Origin: Bacteroidales bacterium
GTDB lineage: Bacteria > Bacteroidota > Bacteroidia > Bacteroidales > Marinilabiliaceae
DNA length: 64,000 nt
Direction of reading: 5' to 3'
Assembly: GCA_017539645.1 (NCBI GenBank)
Contig: JAFYCM010000055.1
Span: forward strand, 29,180-93,179
Part shown: piece after piece, positions 47,266 to 56,344 of the stretch
How the letters are laid out: the number at the start of each line of letters is the position of its first letter
Numbering within the stretch: the stretch's first letter is position 1
Translations under genes and position numbers: made by a program
Notes under the pieces: generated by a model
What the model was told of the DNA's origin: nothing
Seen by the model: only the letters and a program-made list of their open reading frames with translations
Databases searched by the model: none

Positions 47266-47273
47266 CAAAATTA
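47266..47273 (-). promoter_or_regulatory. -7 box of the starch-binding gene
   Basis: Minus-strand TAATTTTG, exact, 70 bases before the chosen ATG. Confidence 0.5.
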
Positions 47274-47317
47274 GCGAAAAGGAGCGCCACACGCTAACAA
47301 AAAAGGTATCTTAGCTC

Positions 47318-47343
47318 GTCCGTTACCGGGATTTCCATTCCCG
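47318..47343. repeat. REP-like hairpin upstream of the RAYT gene
   Basis: GTCCGTTAC then CGGGA-TTTCCAT-TCCCG, ending 14 bases before the transposase ATG. It shares layout with 48433-48462 (GTCC..GTT, spacer, GGGA-loop-TCCCG). Confidence 0.55.
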
Positions 47344-47356
47344 CAAACCATCAACC

Positions 47357-48379
47357 ATGACCAAAGCCCCTAACATACCAACAACAATCGAAACCGCCAC
47401 TTGGCAAAAGCCCGGAGCTTGGCGCAAGCCATGTATTGTGCACGTAACTATGGTAGCTTATGTGAGGCAGCCAATTTTGGGAACACTTGCGCATAACGGC
47501 CAGTATGCATACGTTGAGAAGACGCCTCTTGGCCATGCGCTTATAGCTCAGCAAAAACGGATGCTCGAGTTATGCCCAGAAGTAAAAATTCTTGCCGATA
47601 TGGTCATGCCAGACCATCATCATATAGTTCTGCAAGTTACTCGCACAATGCCACGAAGCATAAAAGAGGTGGTTCGAGGTTATATGCAAGGCTGCAAAGC
47701 AGAAGCGCGAAAGCTTGGTTTTCGCCGTAATATATACGAAGAGAAGCCGTTCTATCGAGTGTTAACTCGCAAAGGACAATTGAAAGCTATGATTGAATAT
47801 GTACGAGCGAATGCCGAGCGTGCATGGATGCGTAAGACTAATCCCGAACTCTTCCGCTTGCACCGGCAGGCAACCATTTGCGACCTGACGTTCACATCAT
47901 TAGGCAACCAATTCTTGCTTGATTGGCCCGACAAACAACTTATTACGGTGTCGCGCAACATTTCAGAAGAACGGCTTCATCAATTGCTACAAGCGGCATT
48001 GGTAGCGGCAAACAATGGCGTGGTAACCTACACCGCCGCAATTAGCAAAGGCGAGCAAGCCATTGCGCGTGCCATACGAGAACAGGGTTTCCCGTTGGTA
48101 GTTCTTCTTTATGATGGCTTTCCAAGCGAAGGCTCGCCACACGAGCGTTTCTACAAGCCTGGCGGCGTATATTTTGAAGCCTGCGCTAATGGTCGACTTC
48201 TACTTCTTGAGCCAACGGCAGAAGTGTTCGCCAATGCCAGAATAATCGAAGCCACCATGCAAGCATTGCGCAAAAAAGCCGAAGTGGCTCATCAGCAATA
48301 CTCTCCCATCCCACCAGCATCTCAACGATTTCGCTTCTTGGCACTCAATGTGATTGGGCAGTGGTTGGTGGATAAGTAG
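47357..48379 (+). CDS. REP-associated tyrosine transposase (RAYT) with extra C-terminal domain
   Basis: 340 residues. Residues about 25-165 are a Y1 HUH transposase of the IS200/RAYT kind: metal-binding His87-x-His89 in VMPDHHHIVLQV and probable catalytic Tyr148 in MIEYVRANAERA (family form Y-x-x-x-N-P-x-R-A). Residues about 190-330 form a separate alpha/beta domain (TYTAAISKGEQAIARAIREQ ... FPLVVLLYDGF ... KPGGVYFEACANGRLLLLEP) reminiscent of DprA/LOG Rossmann folds; I cannot confirm this. Short hairpins lie on both sides, as expected for a RAYT acting on REP elements. No long terminal inverted repeats, so it is probably a domesticated single-copy gene. Confidence 0.82.
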   Translation: MTKAPNIPTTIETATWQKPGAWRKPCIVHVTMVAYVRQPILGTLAHNGQYAYVEKTPLGHALIAQQKRMLELCPEVKILADMVMPDHHHIVLQVTRTMPRSIKEVVRGYMQGCKAEARKLGFRRNIYEEKPFYRVLTRKGQLKAMIEYVRANAERAWMRKTNPELFRLHRQATICDLTFTSLGNQFLLDWPDKQLITVSRNISEERLHQLLQAALVAANNGVVTYTAAISKGEQAIARAIREQGFPLVVLLYDGFPSEGSPHERFYKPGGVYFEACANGRLLLLEPTAEVFANARIIEATMQALRKKAEVAHQQYSPIPPASQRFRFLALNVIGQWLVDK

Positions 48380-48394
48380 TAGTTGCGGTTGTTG

Positions 48395-48410
48395 CGCGGA
48401 AAAATCCGCG
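48395..48410. repeat. hairpin after the RAYT gene
   Basis: Perfect CGCGGA-AAAA-TCCGCG, 16 bases after the stop. May be a weak terminator or part of a REP-like pair. Confidence 0.55.
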
Positions 48411-48432
48411 AGAATAGGACAATGCAAGCTTG

Positions 48433-48462
48433 GTCCCGTTCTTTATTGGGAATTTATTCCCG
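48433..48462. repeat. REP-like hairpin downstream of the RAYT gene
   Basis: GTCCCGTT, spacer, then GGGAA-TTTA-TTCCC-G. Same order of parts and same orientation as 47318-47343 on the other side of the gene. Confidence 0.55.
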
Positions 48463-48472
48463 TCCTCCCATA

Positions 48473-48514
48473 TAAAAACAGCAGCGGCCGCCTGTATTTC
48501 TACAAGCAGCCGCT
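48473..48514 (-). terminator. terminator of susCD operon 2
   Basis: AGCGGC.GC.TGTA / TACA.GC.GCCGCT stem followed on the minus strand by GCTGTTTTTAT; 21 bases after the susD stop. Confidence 0.8.
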
Positions 48515-48534
48515 AAGTTGTTTATGGTTGCAGA

Positions 48535-50145
48535 TTAATCTACAACGTATGGAATATCCAAATCGGTTTCCGGTTGAGGAGTTGTACCGAGTGGGTTTTG
48601 GTCTGAAGTAGAGATCTTCTTGTTTGCTTCAATCTCTGCTTCTGGAATAGGCCAGAGGAGGATTGGATCGTTACCTGCGATTACAAATACGTTTGCAGGA
48701 TCGTAACCAGCACCACGACGGTCGATGCCAATGCCCAAACGCATAATATCGTACCAGATAAGGCCTTCGCCCCAAAGTTCGATACGTTTCTGACGGAGAA
48801 CCTCACCTGCTACGTTTGCGCCAGTGTAGTTATACTCTGGATCGCGATATGTCTGAACGAAGTTATTGAGAGTTTCCAAACCGCCTTTGCCCGCACGAGC
48901 TTCTGCTTCTGCTTTGATGAGGTACATCTCCTCAACACGCATAAGAGGAATATCGTTGGCGTTGGTGGTAGTCTCAATCTCATTATGATATGGAGCGAAT
49001 TTTACAGATGTGTATGGAGCGAAGCCCACTGCAGCTATAAACTGAGCCTGTGCTCTTGAAAGGTTTGCCGAGTAGCAAGTGTCGTTAATCCACCAACCTT
49101 TGCGAACGTCAGTTTCTGAGATTGAATTGTAGAGTTTTTTGCTGATCTGTTTGCCGCCAGCATACTCTGCATAACCATAGTTGAGAGAGCCGATGTGCGA
49201 AATCCAGTTAACAATCCACGATTCAACAACCGCATCAGTTTCGTCAACTACAATTGCCCACATCCAGTTGTATTCACCATTATCAGGATTAGAATCGCTA
49301 AAGGTAGGAGCTGAAACTTCTGCTATGGTAGCTGGTCTTGCGTCGGTTGCTTTGATAGCAGCATCGGCATCAGCGGCAGCAGCTTCATATTTCTGCATGG
49401 TGAGGTTAACACGTGCACGCAAACCGTATGCTACAGCAAGGTCAATGTAACGCTTGTCGCTACGATCCTTCTTAGTTGCAGAGAGAAGCTCTACAGCGCT
49501 ATTGAGGTCAGAAAGAATCAAATCGTAAACTGCTTGAACAGTAGCACGTGGAGTACCTTCAGTAGCCACTTCACCTGCATTCTCTTCAGTTACGATAGGA
49601 ACACAAGGAGATTGCTCGTGACCTACATAGTTATACTGATAGAGCTGTGCAAGGAGGAAATATGAGAATGCTCTTACACCTTTTGCATTTGCCACAGCAA
49701 ACTGTGTATCTGAATCATCAGACTCTTGGTCTTGCGAAGCCAACACTGCATTTGCTGTACGTATGTATGAATACAAGTCGTTCCAAATAATTTGGTTACG
49801 ATAGTTTGAAACGGTACGGTCGGTATACTCAATTTCGTCAGAGAACCAGTTGTAGCCCGTTACTGTTGCTGGCATATCATCGCTGTTAGCATCAGTGAAG
49901 AGCATTATACTACCATAACCGAAGTCACTATGAGCGCTACCGATAGCATCGTAGTTAGGCTCATAGGTTTTCATTGCAGTGAATATCGAGTTAATCGAAG
50001 CCTCTTTCTTAGAAGGATCGAGCGAGTATACGGTTTCCTTCTGCGTTGTAGTAAGAGTGGCGCCTTGTGGTTCTGTATCGAGGTCTTCGCACGATACCAA
50101 CGAAGCACCAACTGCTAAGAATGCTATATATTTTATTGCTTTCAT
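48535..50145 (-). CDS. SusD/RagB-family lipoprotein
   Basis: 536 residues. Lipobox ending SLVSC (Cys19) followed by EDLDTEPQG. SusD fold features: AVAYGLRARVNLTMQKYEAAAADADAAI pattern, and the C-terminal EVLRQKRIELWGEGLIWYDIMRLG, with the ending PIPEAEIEANKKI common to the family. It begins 19 bases after susC and is the last gene before the terminator. Captures a ligand for the SusC upstream. With an AraC regulator upstream and CE4/GH5 genes nearby, a plant-type beta-glycan ligand is plausible but not shown. Confidence 0.92.
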   Translation of the reverse strand: MKAIKYIAFLAVGASLVSCEDLDTEPQGATLTTTQKETVYSLDPSKKEASINSIFTAMKTYEPNYDAIGSAHSDFGYGSIMLFTDANSDDMPATVTGYNWFSDEIEYTDRTVSNYRNQIIWNDLYSYIRTANAVLASQDQESDDSDTQFAVANAKGVRAFSYFLLAQLYQYNYVGHEQSPCVPIVTEENAGEVATEGTPRATVQAVYDLILSDLNSAVELLSATKKDRSDKRYIDLAVAYGLRARVNLTMQKYEAAAADADAAIKATDARPATIAEVSAPTFSDSNPDNGEYNWMWAIVVDETDAVVESWIVNWISHIGSLNYGYAEYAGGKQISKKLYNSISETDVRKGWWINDTCYSANLSRAQAQFIAAVGFAPYTSVKFAPYHNEIETTTNANDIPLMRVEEMYLIKAEAEARAGKGGLETLNNFVQTYRDPEYNYTGANVAGEVLRQKRIELWGEGLIWYDIMRLGIGIDRRGAGYDPANVFVIAGNDPILLWPIPEAEIEANKKISTSDQNPLGTTPQPETDLDIPYVVD

Positions 50146-50164
50146 TTTTTATTCTCCCTTCTTA

Positions 50165-53100
50165 TTAGAATGTTATGCTAATACCACCAGAAATAGATTT
50201 GATAGGAGTATAACGTGCGGTGGTAGAGGTTGTATAGCTCTGACGTGGGTCAAGACCTTTACGTGCAGTGAAGAGTGCGAGGTTATCGGCGGTGAAGTAT
50301 ACGCGAACATTGCCGAGATAAACTTTACCAACCAAATCCTTAGGCAAGGTGTAACCTACAGTTACGTTGTTGAGCGAGAGGTAATTAGAGCTTACCAACC
50401 AACGAGTAGAAGTTGAGCTTGCATATTGACCAGCTGTGCTTGCGTCAATTTGAGGCACGTCGGTGTCGGTATTCTCAGGAGTCCAAGCCTTGCGGATGTC
50501 TTTGTGCCAACCTTGACCTGCAGTTGATGAGCCACCTGCGTGCATCAAACGTTGATAACCAGAGTCGAAAATCTGACCACCAAGTTGGTATGAGAATGCT
50601 ACTGAAGCATCGAAACCAAATGCACGAGCTGTAGTGCCAAAACCACCATAAACAACTGGCATCAAATCTTCGGTAGCAACTTTGTATCCGTTAGATGCAA
50701 CGTTGTAGTCGGCAGTAGCACCTTTGATGCTTGTACCATAATCAGTGTTGCGGTCTGCCCAATAGAGCGCTTGACCAGTCTTCTTGTCTACTCCTGCGTA
50801 ATCAACGAGGTACATACGATAGCGGCTTTGACCCTCTTCGTAGATATAGCTACCATCAATCAACTTGCCTTCAAGGTCTGGGTGAAGTTCATTGATTTCG
50901 TTCTTTACGAATGTAGCGTTAGCGTTTACATCCCATTGTACGAGGTCGTTGTCGATAATGCCGTAGTTGAGTTCGATTTCTACACCAGAGTTGGTCATAG
51001 AACCTACGTTCATAGGCAACTGTGTGTAACCGTTACTTGCTGCTACTGGCTTGTAGTAGAGCATGTCTTTAGATTTACGGCCGAAGTATTCTACAGTACC
51101 AGTGAGTGCATTGCCGAACATTGCGAAGTCAAGACCTACGTTGTAAGAAATTGAAGTCTCCCAAGTGATGTCTTTGTTGCCTTTGTATGTAAGTACGCCA
51201 TCTGAGTATTTACCCTTAGCACCAGACAACTCATATTGATCTTCGTATGCATAGTTGTTACCGATGTTATCGTTACCCTGCTCACCGTATGAACCTTTGA
51301 GCTTCAAGTGGTTAATCCATTCTACAGCACCTTGCATAAAGTCCTCAGAGCTGATAATCCATGCACCACTGAGTGAGAAGAAGTTACCCCAACGGTTGTC
51401 TTCTGCAAAGCGGCTTGAACCATCGCGACGGAAAGAAACGTTACCAAAGTATTTGTCGAGGTAGCTATAGTTGATGCGGCTCAAGAAACCTTTGGTTGCA
51501 TACTTGCTACGTGAACCGCTAATAGAAAAGTCGGTAGTAGCATTTGAAAGATAGAAGCTCTCTGGATTGTAGAGGTGGCTACCACTACCCTGAATCTTGT
51601 CAGTTTTGAGTTGATAACCATCGTAACCAACAGTGATGTCGAAAGTATGGTCATCGGCAACTGTCTTGGTATAGTTAGCAATATATTGCTGGTCGAGGCT
51701 GTGTTGACGAGTTGAGCCCTGAGTTGCAGTACCACCACCAGTAGCACTCTGACCCATATATGCGTTGCCAAGGCTGCTGTAGCGAGTATTGTCGATATAC
51801 AAACCGTAACGAGCCGAAAGAACCAAACCATCGAATGGAGTGATTTCAGCAAGACCGTTTGCACTGAGAATATCCATTACATATTCGCGTTTGTTATATG
51901 TAAGGTCGCCAAGTGGGTTAGATATTGACATGAACGAACGATCGCGAGGAGAATACTCGTCAGAAGTACCGTAGTCGTATACTTTGCGGCCATTCTTAGT
52001 CAAGATGTTTCCATTAGCGTCACGAACGTAGAGTGGATAAACAGGAGCAATAAAGTTTGCTATATAGAATGCGTTACCAGATGAATTGGTTGTTGTCTGC
52101 TCGTCTGGATAGTAGCTCTTTACGTAGTTATAGCTGAAGTTACCACCAACTTTCAACCACGATTTGATTTGATAATCACCTTTGAAACGGGTAGTAGCAC
52201 GCTTCAAACCAGAACCTTCGATAAGACCTTGGTCATTGAGGTGACCGATAGAAATAAGGTATGTACCGCTCTCGTTACCACCTGACATATTAAGGTCGTA
52301 TTGCTGACGAAGAGTATTTTTGAAGGTCTCTTTCTCCCAATCGTCTGGCGTATAGTAGTATTCACCATCATTGTAACCGAGAGTAGCGTTAGGATTTAGT
52401 TTGCCACCTACGAAGAGATTTTCACCTTTAGGCACATCATAAATCTGATAACCATTACCACCATATTTATTTGTTGTGATGTATTTGCTTACCATTTTAT
52501 CAAGGTTCGCTTCTGCAACACCAGCTGCAAGCATATAGTTAGCAACTGCACCATATTCAAGTTCCAAATATTCAACTGGGTCTTTGATAACGTCGTAGTT
52601 CTTTACAGAGCGTGAGTTGCTACCCCAACGAGCCTCTACGTTAATCTTCATATCACCAGCGCGACCGTTCTTGGTGGTAATCATGATGATACCGTTTGCA
52701 CCACGTGCACCATAAAGTGCGGTAGAAGCAGCATCTTTCAATACGGTAATCGACTCTATATCTTTGGTGTTGATTGATGAAAGGTCGCCATCGAAAGGAA
52801 TACCATCAACAACATACAATGGATTCGAAGATGCATTGATAGAACCTACACCACGGATGCGGATTGTTGCCGATTCACCCGGTTGACCGTTATTGCTAAG
52901 CACTTGCACACCAGCCATCGTACCAGCCAATGCCTGTGAAGCATTTGATACTTGACGTTTGTCGAGTGTCTCATTATTTACAACGGCAGCCGAACCGGTA
53001 AACGAACCTTTCGTTGAAGTACCGTAAGCTACAACCATAACTTCGTTGAGTTCCTCATTCTCAGCCTCCATGGTTGCATTGATTTCTGTGCGGCCATTGA

Positions 53101-53353
53101 TCTGTTGCTCTTGGTCTACCATACCAATGATACGGAAGATGAGCGTTTCAGCATCGCTTGGTACATTAATCTTATACTTACCGTCCATATCGGTAACGGT
53201 TCCTGTGGTTGTCCCTTTTACCAAGACATAGGCACCCGGGATTGCAAGTCCGTCGGTTCCAACTACAGTTCCGGATACTGTGCGAGTCTGAGCCCACAGC
53301 GTAGCCGAAGCCAATAGAACAGAAACGACTAAAAGCAGTTTTCGTAAATTCAT
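50165..53353 (-). CDS. SusC/RagA-family TonB-dependent transporter
   Basis: 1062 residues. Signal peptide ending LWAQ; carboxypeptidase-regulatory-like domain (VSGTVVGTDGLAIPGAYVLV, residues about 23-100); plug start VVAYGTSTKGSFTGSAAVV; IRGVGSINASSNPLYVVDGI; ITVLKDAASTALYGARGANG; barrel to the final strand ISGGISITF. It starts only 49 bases after the araC gene on the same strand, and I found no TAnnTTTG box in that gap, so it may be cotranscribed with araC or use a promoter inside it. The leader and first codons are duplicated at 54877-54914 in front of a decayed fragment. Confidence 0.93.
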   Translation of the reverse strand: MNLRKLLLVVSVLLASATLWAQTRTVSGTVVGTDGLAIPGAYVLVKGTTTGTVTDMDGKYKINVPSDAETLIFRIIGMVDQEQQINGRTEINATMEAENEELNEVMVVAYGTSTKGSFTGSAAVVNNETLDKRQVSNASQALAGTMAGVQVLSNNGQPGESATIRIRGVGSINASSNPLYVVDGIPFDGDLSSINTKDIESITVLKDAASTALYGARGANGIIMITTKNGRAGDMKINVEARWGSNSRSVKNYDVIKDPVEYLELEYGAVANYMLAAGVAEANLDKMVSKYITTNKYGGNGYQIYDVPKGENLFVGGKLNPNATLGYNDGEYYYTPDDWEKETFKNTLRQQYDLNMSGGNESGTYLISIGHLNDQGLIEGSGLKRATTRFKGDYQIKSWLKVGGNFSYNYVKSYYPDEQTTTNSSGNAFYIANFIAPVYPLYVRDANGNILTKNGRKVYDYGTSDEYSPRDRSFMSISNPLGDLTYNKREYVMDILSANGLAEITPFDGLVLSARYGLYIDNTRYSSLGNAYMGQSATGGGTATQGSTRQHSLDQQYIANYTKTVADDHTFDITVGYDGYQLKTDKIQGSGSHLYNPESFYLSNATTDFSISGSRSKYATKGFLSRINYSYLDKYFGNVSFRRDGSSRFAEDNRWGNFFSLSGAWIISSEDFMQGAVEWINHLKLKGSYGEQGNDNIGNNYAYEDQYELSGAKGKYSDGVLTYKGNKDITWETSISYNVGLDFAMFGNALTGTVEYFGRKSKDMLYYKPVAASNGYTQLPMNVGSMTNSGVEIELNYGIIDNDLVQWDVNANATFVKNEINELHPDLEGKLIDGSYIYEEGQSRYRMYLVDYAGVDKKTGQALYWADRNTDYGTSIKGATADYNVASNGYKVATEDLMPVVYGGFGTTARAFGFDASVAFSYQLGGQIFDSGYQRLMHAGGSSTAGQGWHKDIRKAWTPENTDTDVPQIDASTAGQYASSTSTRWLVSSNYLSLNNVTVGYTLPKDLVGKVYLGNVRVYFTADNLALFTARKGLDPRQSYTTSTTARYTPIKSISGGISITF

Positions 53354-53402
53354 TTTTTAGAACGTTTAGGGTTATTGTTATTAATAATTAGAAAATTGTT
53401 TT

Positions 53403-54287
53403 CTACACTATGCGTTTACGGCCGACAAACGAGTATCGGAACTCTGTGGGCGTCACCCCAAACTTGCGCTTGAAGAAGCGGTTGAAGTTCGACACGTTGT
53501 TGAAGCCAGTCATAAAACATATTTCACTCACATTTTGCTCCGTATCCATCAACATGCGCTTAGCATAACCAAGGCGAATGTCGTTTAGAAACGCCACGAA
53601 GCTCTTGCCAGTGCACTGCTTGATGATGCGCGAGAGCGTCACCTCCGAAGTGTTGATGTGCGAAGCCGCTTCGTTGAGCGAAATGCGACGTTGAAAGTTT
53701 TCCTTCAGATACACGTAGAGTTGTTCTACGCGGCCGTCGGTATGGCTAAGGTCGTCGGAACGAAAGGTCTCGCCAGCCAAAGCACGCGGCATTGGTGCAA
53801 TAGAAAGGTCGTAGAGCAAGCGCATTATCATTAGATACGAGTCGAAACCATGCGAATTGCAGAGTTCGTCTACGAGCGGAAGCTCTCTATTGGCCACCTC
53901 TGAAGTAAAGACGAGACCACGCGAAGCATTCGAGAGCATCTTTTTTATAGGTAAGAACGTCTCTTTGCCAAGCAGATCGTCGCCGATGAGCGTCGGAAGA
54001 AACTGAATGGTTATTTCGCGAGCTTCTACATTGTCGGCGCAAGAACCTTTTTCCCACTGGTGGTTAAGGTTTGGACCGATGAGGCACAAGTCTATGGCGC
54101 CAATAGTCTCAACACTGTCACCCACTTTTCGAATCGCGCCTTTAGCTCCAATCAGAATATTCAATTCATACTCAGCATGAAAATGCAGCGGGTATGTGAA
54201 GTCTTTCTTTGTGCGATCGAAAATCAGGAAGAACTCATTGTTGTCGCGTAGAGCCGTAACCTCTTGAGATGCTTTCGTAATTTTCAT
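53403..54287 (-). CDS. AraC-family transcription regulator
   Basis: 294 residues. An N-terminal cupin-like sensor domain (TYPLHFHAEYELNILIGAKG, residues about 30-120) and a C-terminal pair of helix-turn-helix motifs (RRISLNEAASHINTSEVTLS and NVSEICFMTGFNNVSNFNRF, ending FKRKFGVTPTEFR). Likely activates the susCD genes that follow in response to a small ligand. AraC proteins of this build normally act on adjacent transport genes. It has its own promoter and lies between the decayed susC fragment and the intact susC. Confidence 0.92.
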   Translation of the reverse strand: MKITKASQEVTALRDNNEFFLIFDRTKKDFTYPLHFHAEYELNILIGAKGAIRKVGDSVETIGAIDLCLIGPNLNHQWEKGSCADNVEAREITIQFLPTLIGDDLLGKETFLPIKKMLSNASRGLVFTSEVANRELPLVDELCNSHGFDSYLMIMRLLYDLSIAPMPRALAGETFRSDDLSHTDGRVEQLYVYLKENFQRRISLNEAASHINTSEVTLSRIIKQCTGKSFVAFLNDIRLGYAKRMLMDTEQNVSEICFMTGFNNVSNFNRFFKRKFGVTPTEFRYSFVGRKRIV

Positions 54288-54319
54288 AAATAACCAATTC
54301 TGGTTTCATTTAGAAGCGG

Positions 54320-54351
54320 CAAAGGTACACATTTTGACATAAAACTATCAA
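54320..54351 (-). promoter_or_regulatory. araC promoter
   Basis: Minus-strand TACCTTTG (54320-54327) with TTGA (54348-54351) 20 bases upstream; 33 bases before the ATG. The rest of 54352-54631 is AT-rich with no feature I can name. Confidence 0.65.
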
Positions 54352-54631
54352 TGTCGCTTACAACTTTTCAATAAACATCATTCTTTTGTTATAAATCACC
54401 AGAGAAACGAGCGTAATTTGCGCATAAACATACAATAGTTAACATGCGTAAAAGTTTGTTTATTCTTCAAAATGTCACACTTTTGGTAGTTTACACTATA
54501 TATGTGGCTGAAAAATCTCTTTATGCTATCTAAAACAGAATATTAACCTCTACAATCAATTATGACAGATTAGTATCGATGTATTAGAAATATAATGCAC
54601 AAAAAATGTTAACGCTCGTGTTTCTTTCTAC

Positions 54632-54892
54632 TTATTGGGCAACTATAGTAGCATCCACCATGATTTCTTGTTCTTGAGCTACCATACCTATTATATATGA
54701 GGATTGCATTGAAGAACCATCTATCTCATTGGTAACAGTTCTATTTGTTACGCCACTTACTAAGACGCAAGTTTCTGGAACTTGCAGACTACCGCTCTCT
54801 ACTACCGCACCAGATACACTGCGAGTCTGCGCCCACATACACGCTGATGCCAGCAGAAACAAAACGGCAATGATTGTTTTTCGTAAATTCAT
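54632..54892 (-). pseudogene. decayed 5' fragment of a susC copy
   Basis: 86 codons aligning with the start of the SusC at 50165-53353: MNLRKTIIAVLFLLASACMW vs MNLRKLLLVVSVLLASATLW, then VSGAVVESGSLQVPETCVLV vs VSGTVVGTDGLAIPGAYVLV, and IIGMVAQEQEI vs IIGMVDQEQQI. There is a short internal deletion. The frame stops where the plug would begin. The matching leader (CCTAAAACGTTCTAAAG before the ATG) shows that the duplication included upstream DNA. It might still be translated into a small secreted domain, but loss of the plug and barrel rules out transport. Confidence 0.72.
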
Positions 54893-55482
54893 CTTTAGAA
54901 CGTTTTAGGGCTATTTTTTAGATTTTCGCCTTACATTAGTTGTTTTATCGCTTTTCGTTTTTCTTATAAATAATCAATAACAGTACTGTTTCGATGGTGT
55001 AAAGATATGCATTTTTATGTACACGTGCCTTTACACTTACGAATTTTCAGTAAATATTAACCGTTTATTATAAATCGGCGCATGCATGGAATTATATACA
55101 CATAAATATACACAGACAAAATAAAAGACAGACTAATACATTATTCGCACAATATCACATAAAATAGAGTTTTATTCTACAAGAAAGGACAAAATTCATT
55201 TATCGGAGTGACAAAGCAGTTCTTTTGTTCCTACGGAATCGAAGATGGCGCTATGCGTTTGGCGTCTACGATTGTGCATAAAAATTGTTAATATGCATAT
55301 TTTTGACAAAGGAATAAAAGTCGACAATAACCTACAGCTTACAATTTGATGCTTGTCGCAATATAAATGCGTCGTTTTTGCACTCCCAACCCAATAACTT
55401 CGCGGAGACACATAACCATAAAACAAAAAAAACGCGAGACGCTTTATCGCATCTCGCGTTCGTGTTGTTTGTAAACAGTTTC
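54893..55482. other. 590-base intergenic region
   Basis: AT-rich. It holds the leader of the susC fragment with a minus-strand TATCTTTA box (55000-55007), a degenerate promoter relic, and at its right end the rpsP terminator. No credible gene or RNA was seen between 55010 and 55420. Confidence 0.5.
55424..55460 (-). terminator. rpsP terminator
   Basis: AACGCGAGA / TCTCGCGTT stem followed on the minus strand by TTTTTTTTGTTT. Confidence 0.88.
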
Positions 55483-56040
55483 TTACTCTGCTGCTGGAGT
55501 TTCAGCTGCTGGAGCTGCTTCCTCTGCAGGAGCTTCTGCTGCGGTAGCTGCTGCTTCAGCCTCAGCTTTTGCTGCAGCTGCTTCAGCTTGTTTCTGCTTC
55601 AAAGCCTCTGCACGAGCTTCGTTAACTTTTACTTCAGCTTCAAGGCGAGCCTTAGCTGCGCTCTGTTTCTTGTTTGCAACGGTAGTAGCAACGCTATCGA
55701 GTTGCTTCTGTTTGTTCTCTTTCCAAGCGTTGAATTTAGCTTCTGCCGTAGCTTCGTCAAAAGCACCTTTCTTTACGCCACCGAGGAGGTGTTTCTTGAG
55801 GAGAACGCCTTCACGTGAAAGAATGTTGCGAACTGTGTCGGTAGGTTGAGCACCATTGTTAAGCCATTGTAGCGACTTCTCGAAGTCGAGTACAACGGTA
55901 GCAGGATTAGTGTTCGGATTGTAAGAGCCAATCCTCTCAATAAACTTACCATCTCGTGGCGCTCTGCTGTTTGCTACCACAATGTGGTAGAAAGCATAAC
56001 CTTTACGTCCGTGTCTTGCGAGTCTGATTTTTACTGACAT
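55483..56040 (-). CDS. rpsP: ribosomal protein S16
   Basis: 30S subunit protein. Residues 1-~85 are the S16 fold ([40 protein letters not shown]). The remaining ~100 residues are a Lys/Ala/Glu-rich extension ending in repeats of [13 protein letters not shown] type, probably helical then disordered. The total of 185 compares with about 80-90 in Escherichia coli; long extensions are common in Bacteroidetes. A single-gene unit with its own strong promoter and terminator; rimM and trmD are not adjacent, unlike in Proteobacteria. Confidence 0.95.
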   Translation of the reverse strand: MSVKIRLARHGRKGYAFYHIVVANSRAPRDGKFIERIGSYNPNTNPATVVLDFEKSLQWLNNGAQPTDTVRNILSREGVLLKKHLLGGVKKGAFDEATAEAKFNAWKENKQKQLDSVATTVANKKQSAAKARLEAEVKVNEARAEALKQKQAEAAAAKAEAEAAATAAEAPAEEAAPAAETPAAE

Positions 56041-56105
56041 GTTTGTTAGGACTTAAGTAATTAATAATTATGTTTTTATGTGCAACCAACCTACGATTGC
56101 GGCTG

Positions 56106-56136
56106 CAAAAGTACTTGTTTTATCGATAGTTACAAA
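56106..56136 (-). promoter_or_regulatory. rpsP promoter
   Basis: TTTG (56133-56136), 19 bases, TACTTTTG (56106-56113) on the minus strand: a full consensus match, and one of the clearest promoters in the window. Confidence 0.85.
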
Positions 56137-56177
56137 TTTTTTATTAGTTACTAATTCATAAATACAATGCAAGCTAG

Positions 56178-56299
56178 ATATCACCGAATTGAACCAATTC
56201 ATACTAACTGTATTCGTTTAATTATCAGCAACTAAATTCTTACTAATCAAACGAATTGCATGCGTTTACTTCGTTTGTTTTCGTTCAATTAGGTGATAC
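56178..56299. mobile_element. MITE-like repeat, copy B
   Basis: About 120 bases between divergent genes. Ends TATCACCGAATTGAAC and GTTCAATTAGGTGATA are inverted repeats with one mismatch. An inner inverted pair, TATTCGTTTAATT / AATCAAACGAATT, nests inside. Same orientation as copy A at 46033-46157. It ends 15 bases before the weak -7-like box TATATTTA (56314-56321) of the CE4 gene, so it may supply part of that promoter. Confidence 0.75.
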
Positions 56300-56344
56300 T
56301 TATTAGTATGTGCTATATTTACGCAGTTTATAATAAAAAAATCT

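Noticed and set aside
47357-48379. Complete IS200/IS605 insertion sequence
   Set aside because: The sequence type and flanks fit a single-copy RAYT with REP-like hairpins. No tnpB and no second copy in the window.
55196-55426. 76-codon minus-strand open frame in the 590-base gap
   Set aside because: No start context, domain or compositional support. Likely chance.
55378-55818. 146-codon Cys/Ser/Phe-rich plus-strand frame opposite rpsP
   Set aside because: Mirror of the Ala/Glu-rich rpsP tail codons; not a gene.
56178-56299. Riboswitch or leader of the CE4-GH5 operon
   Set aside because: A close copy at 46033-46157 sits between convergent 3' ends, where no leader is possible, so a repeat element is more likely.
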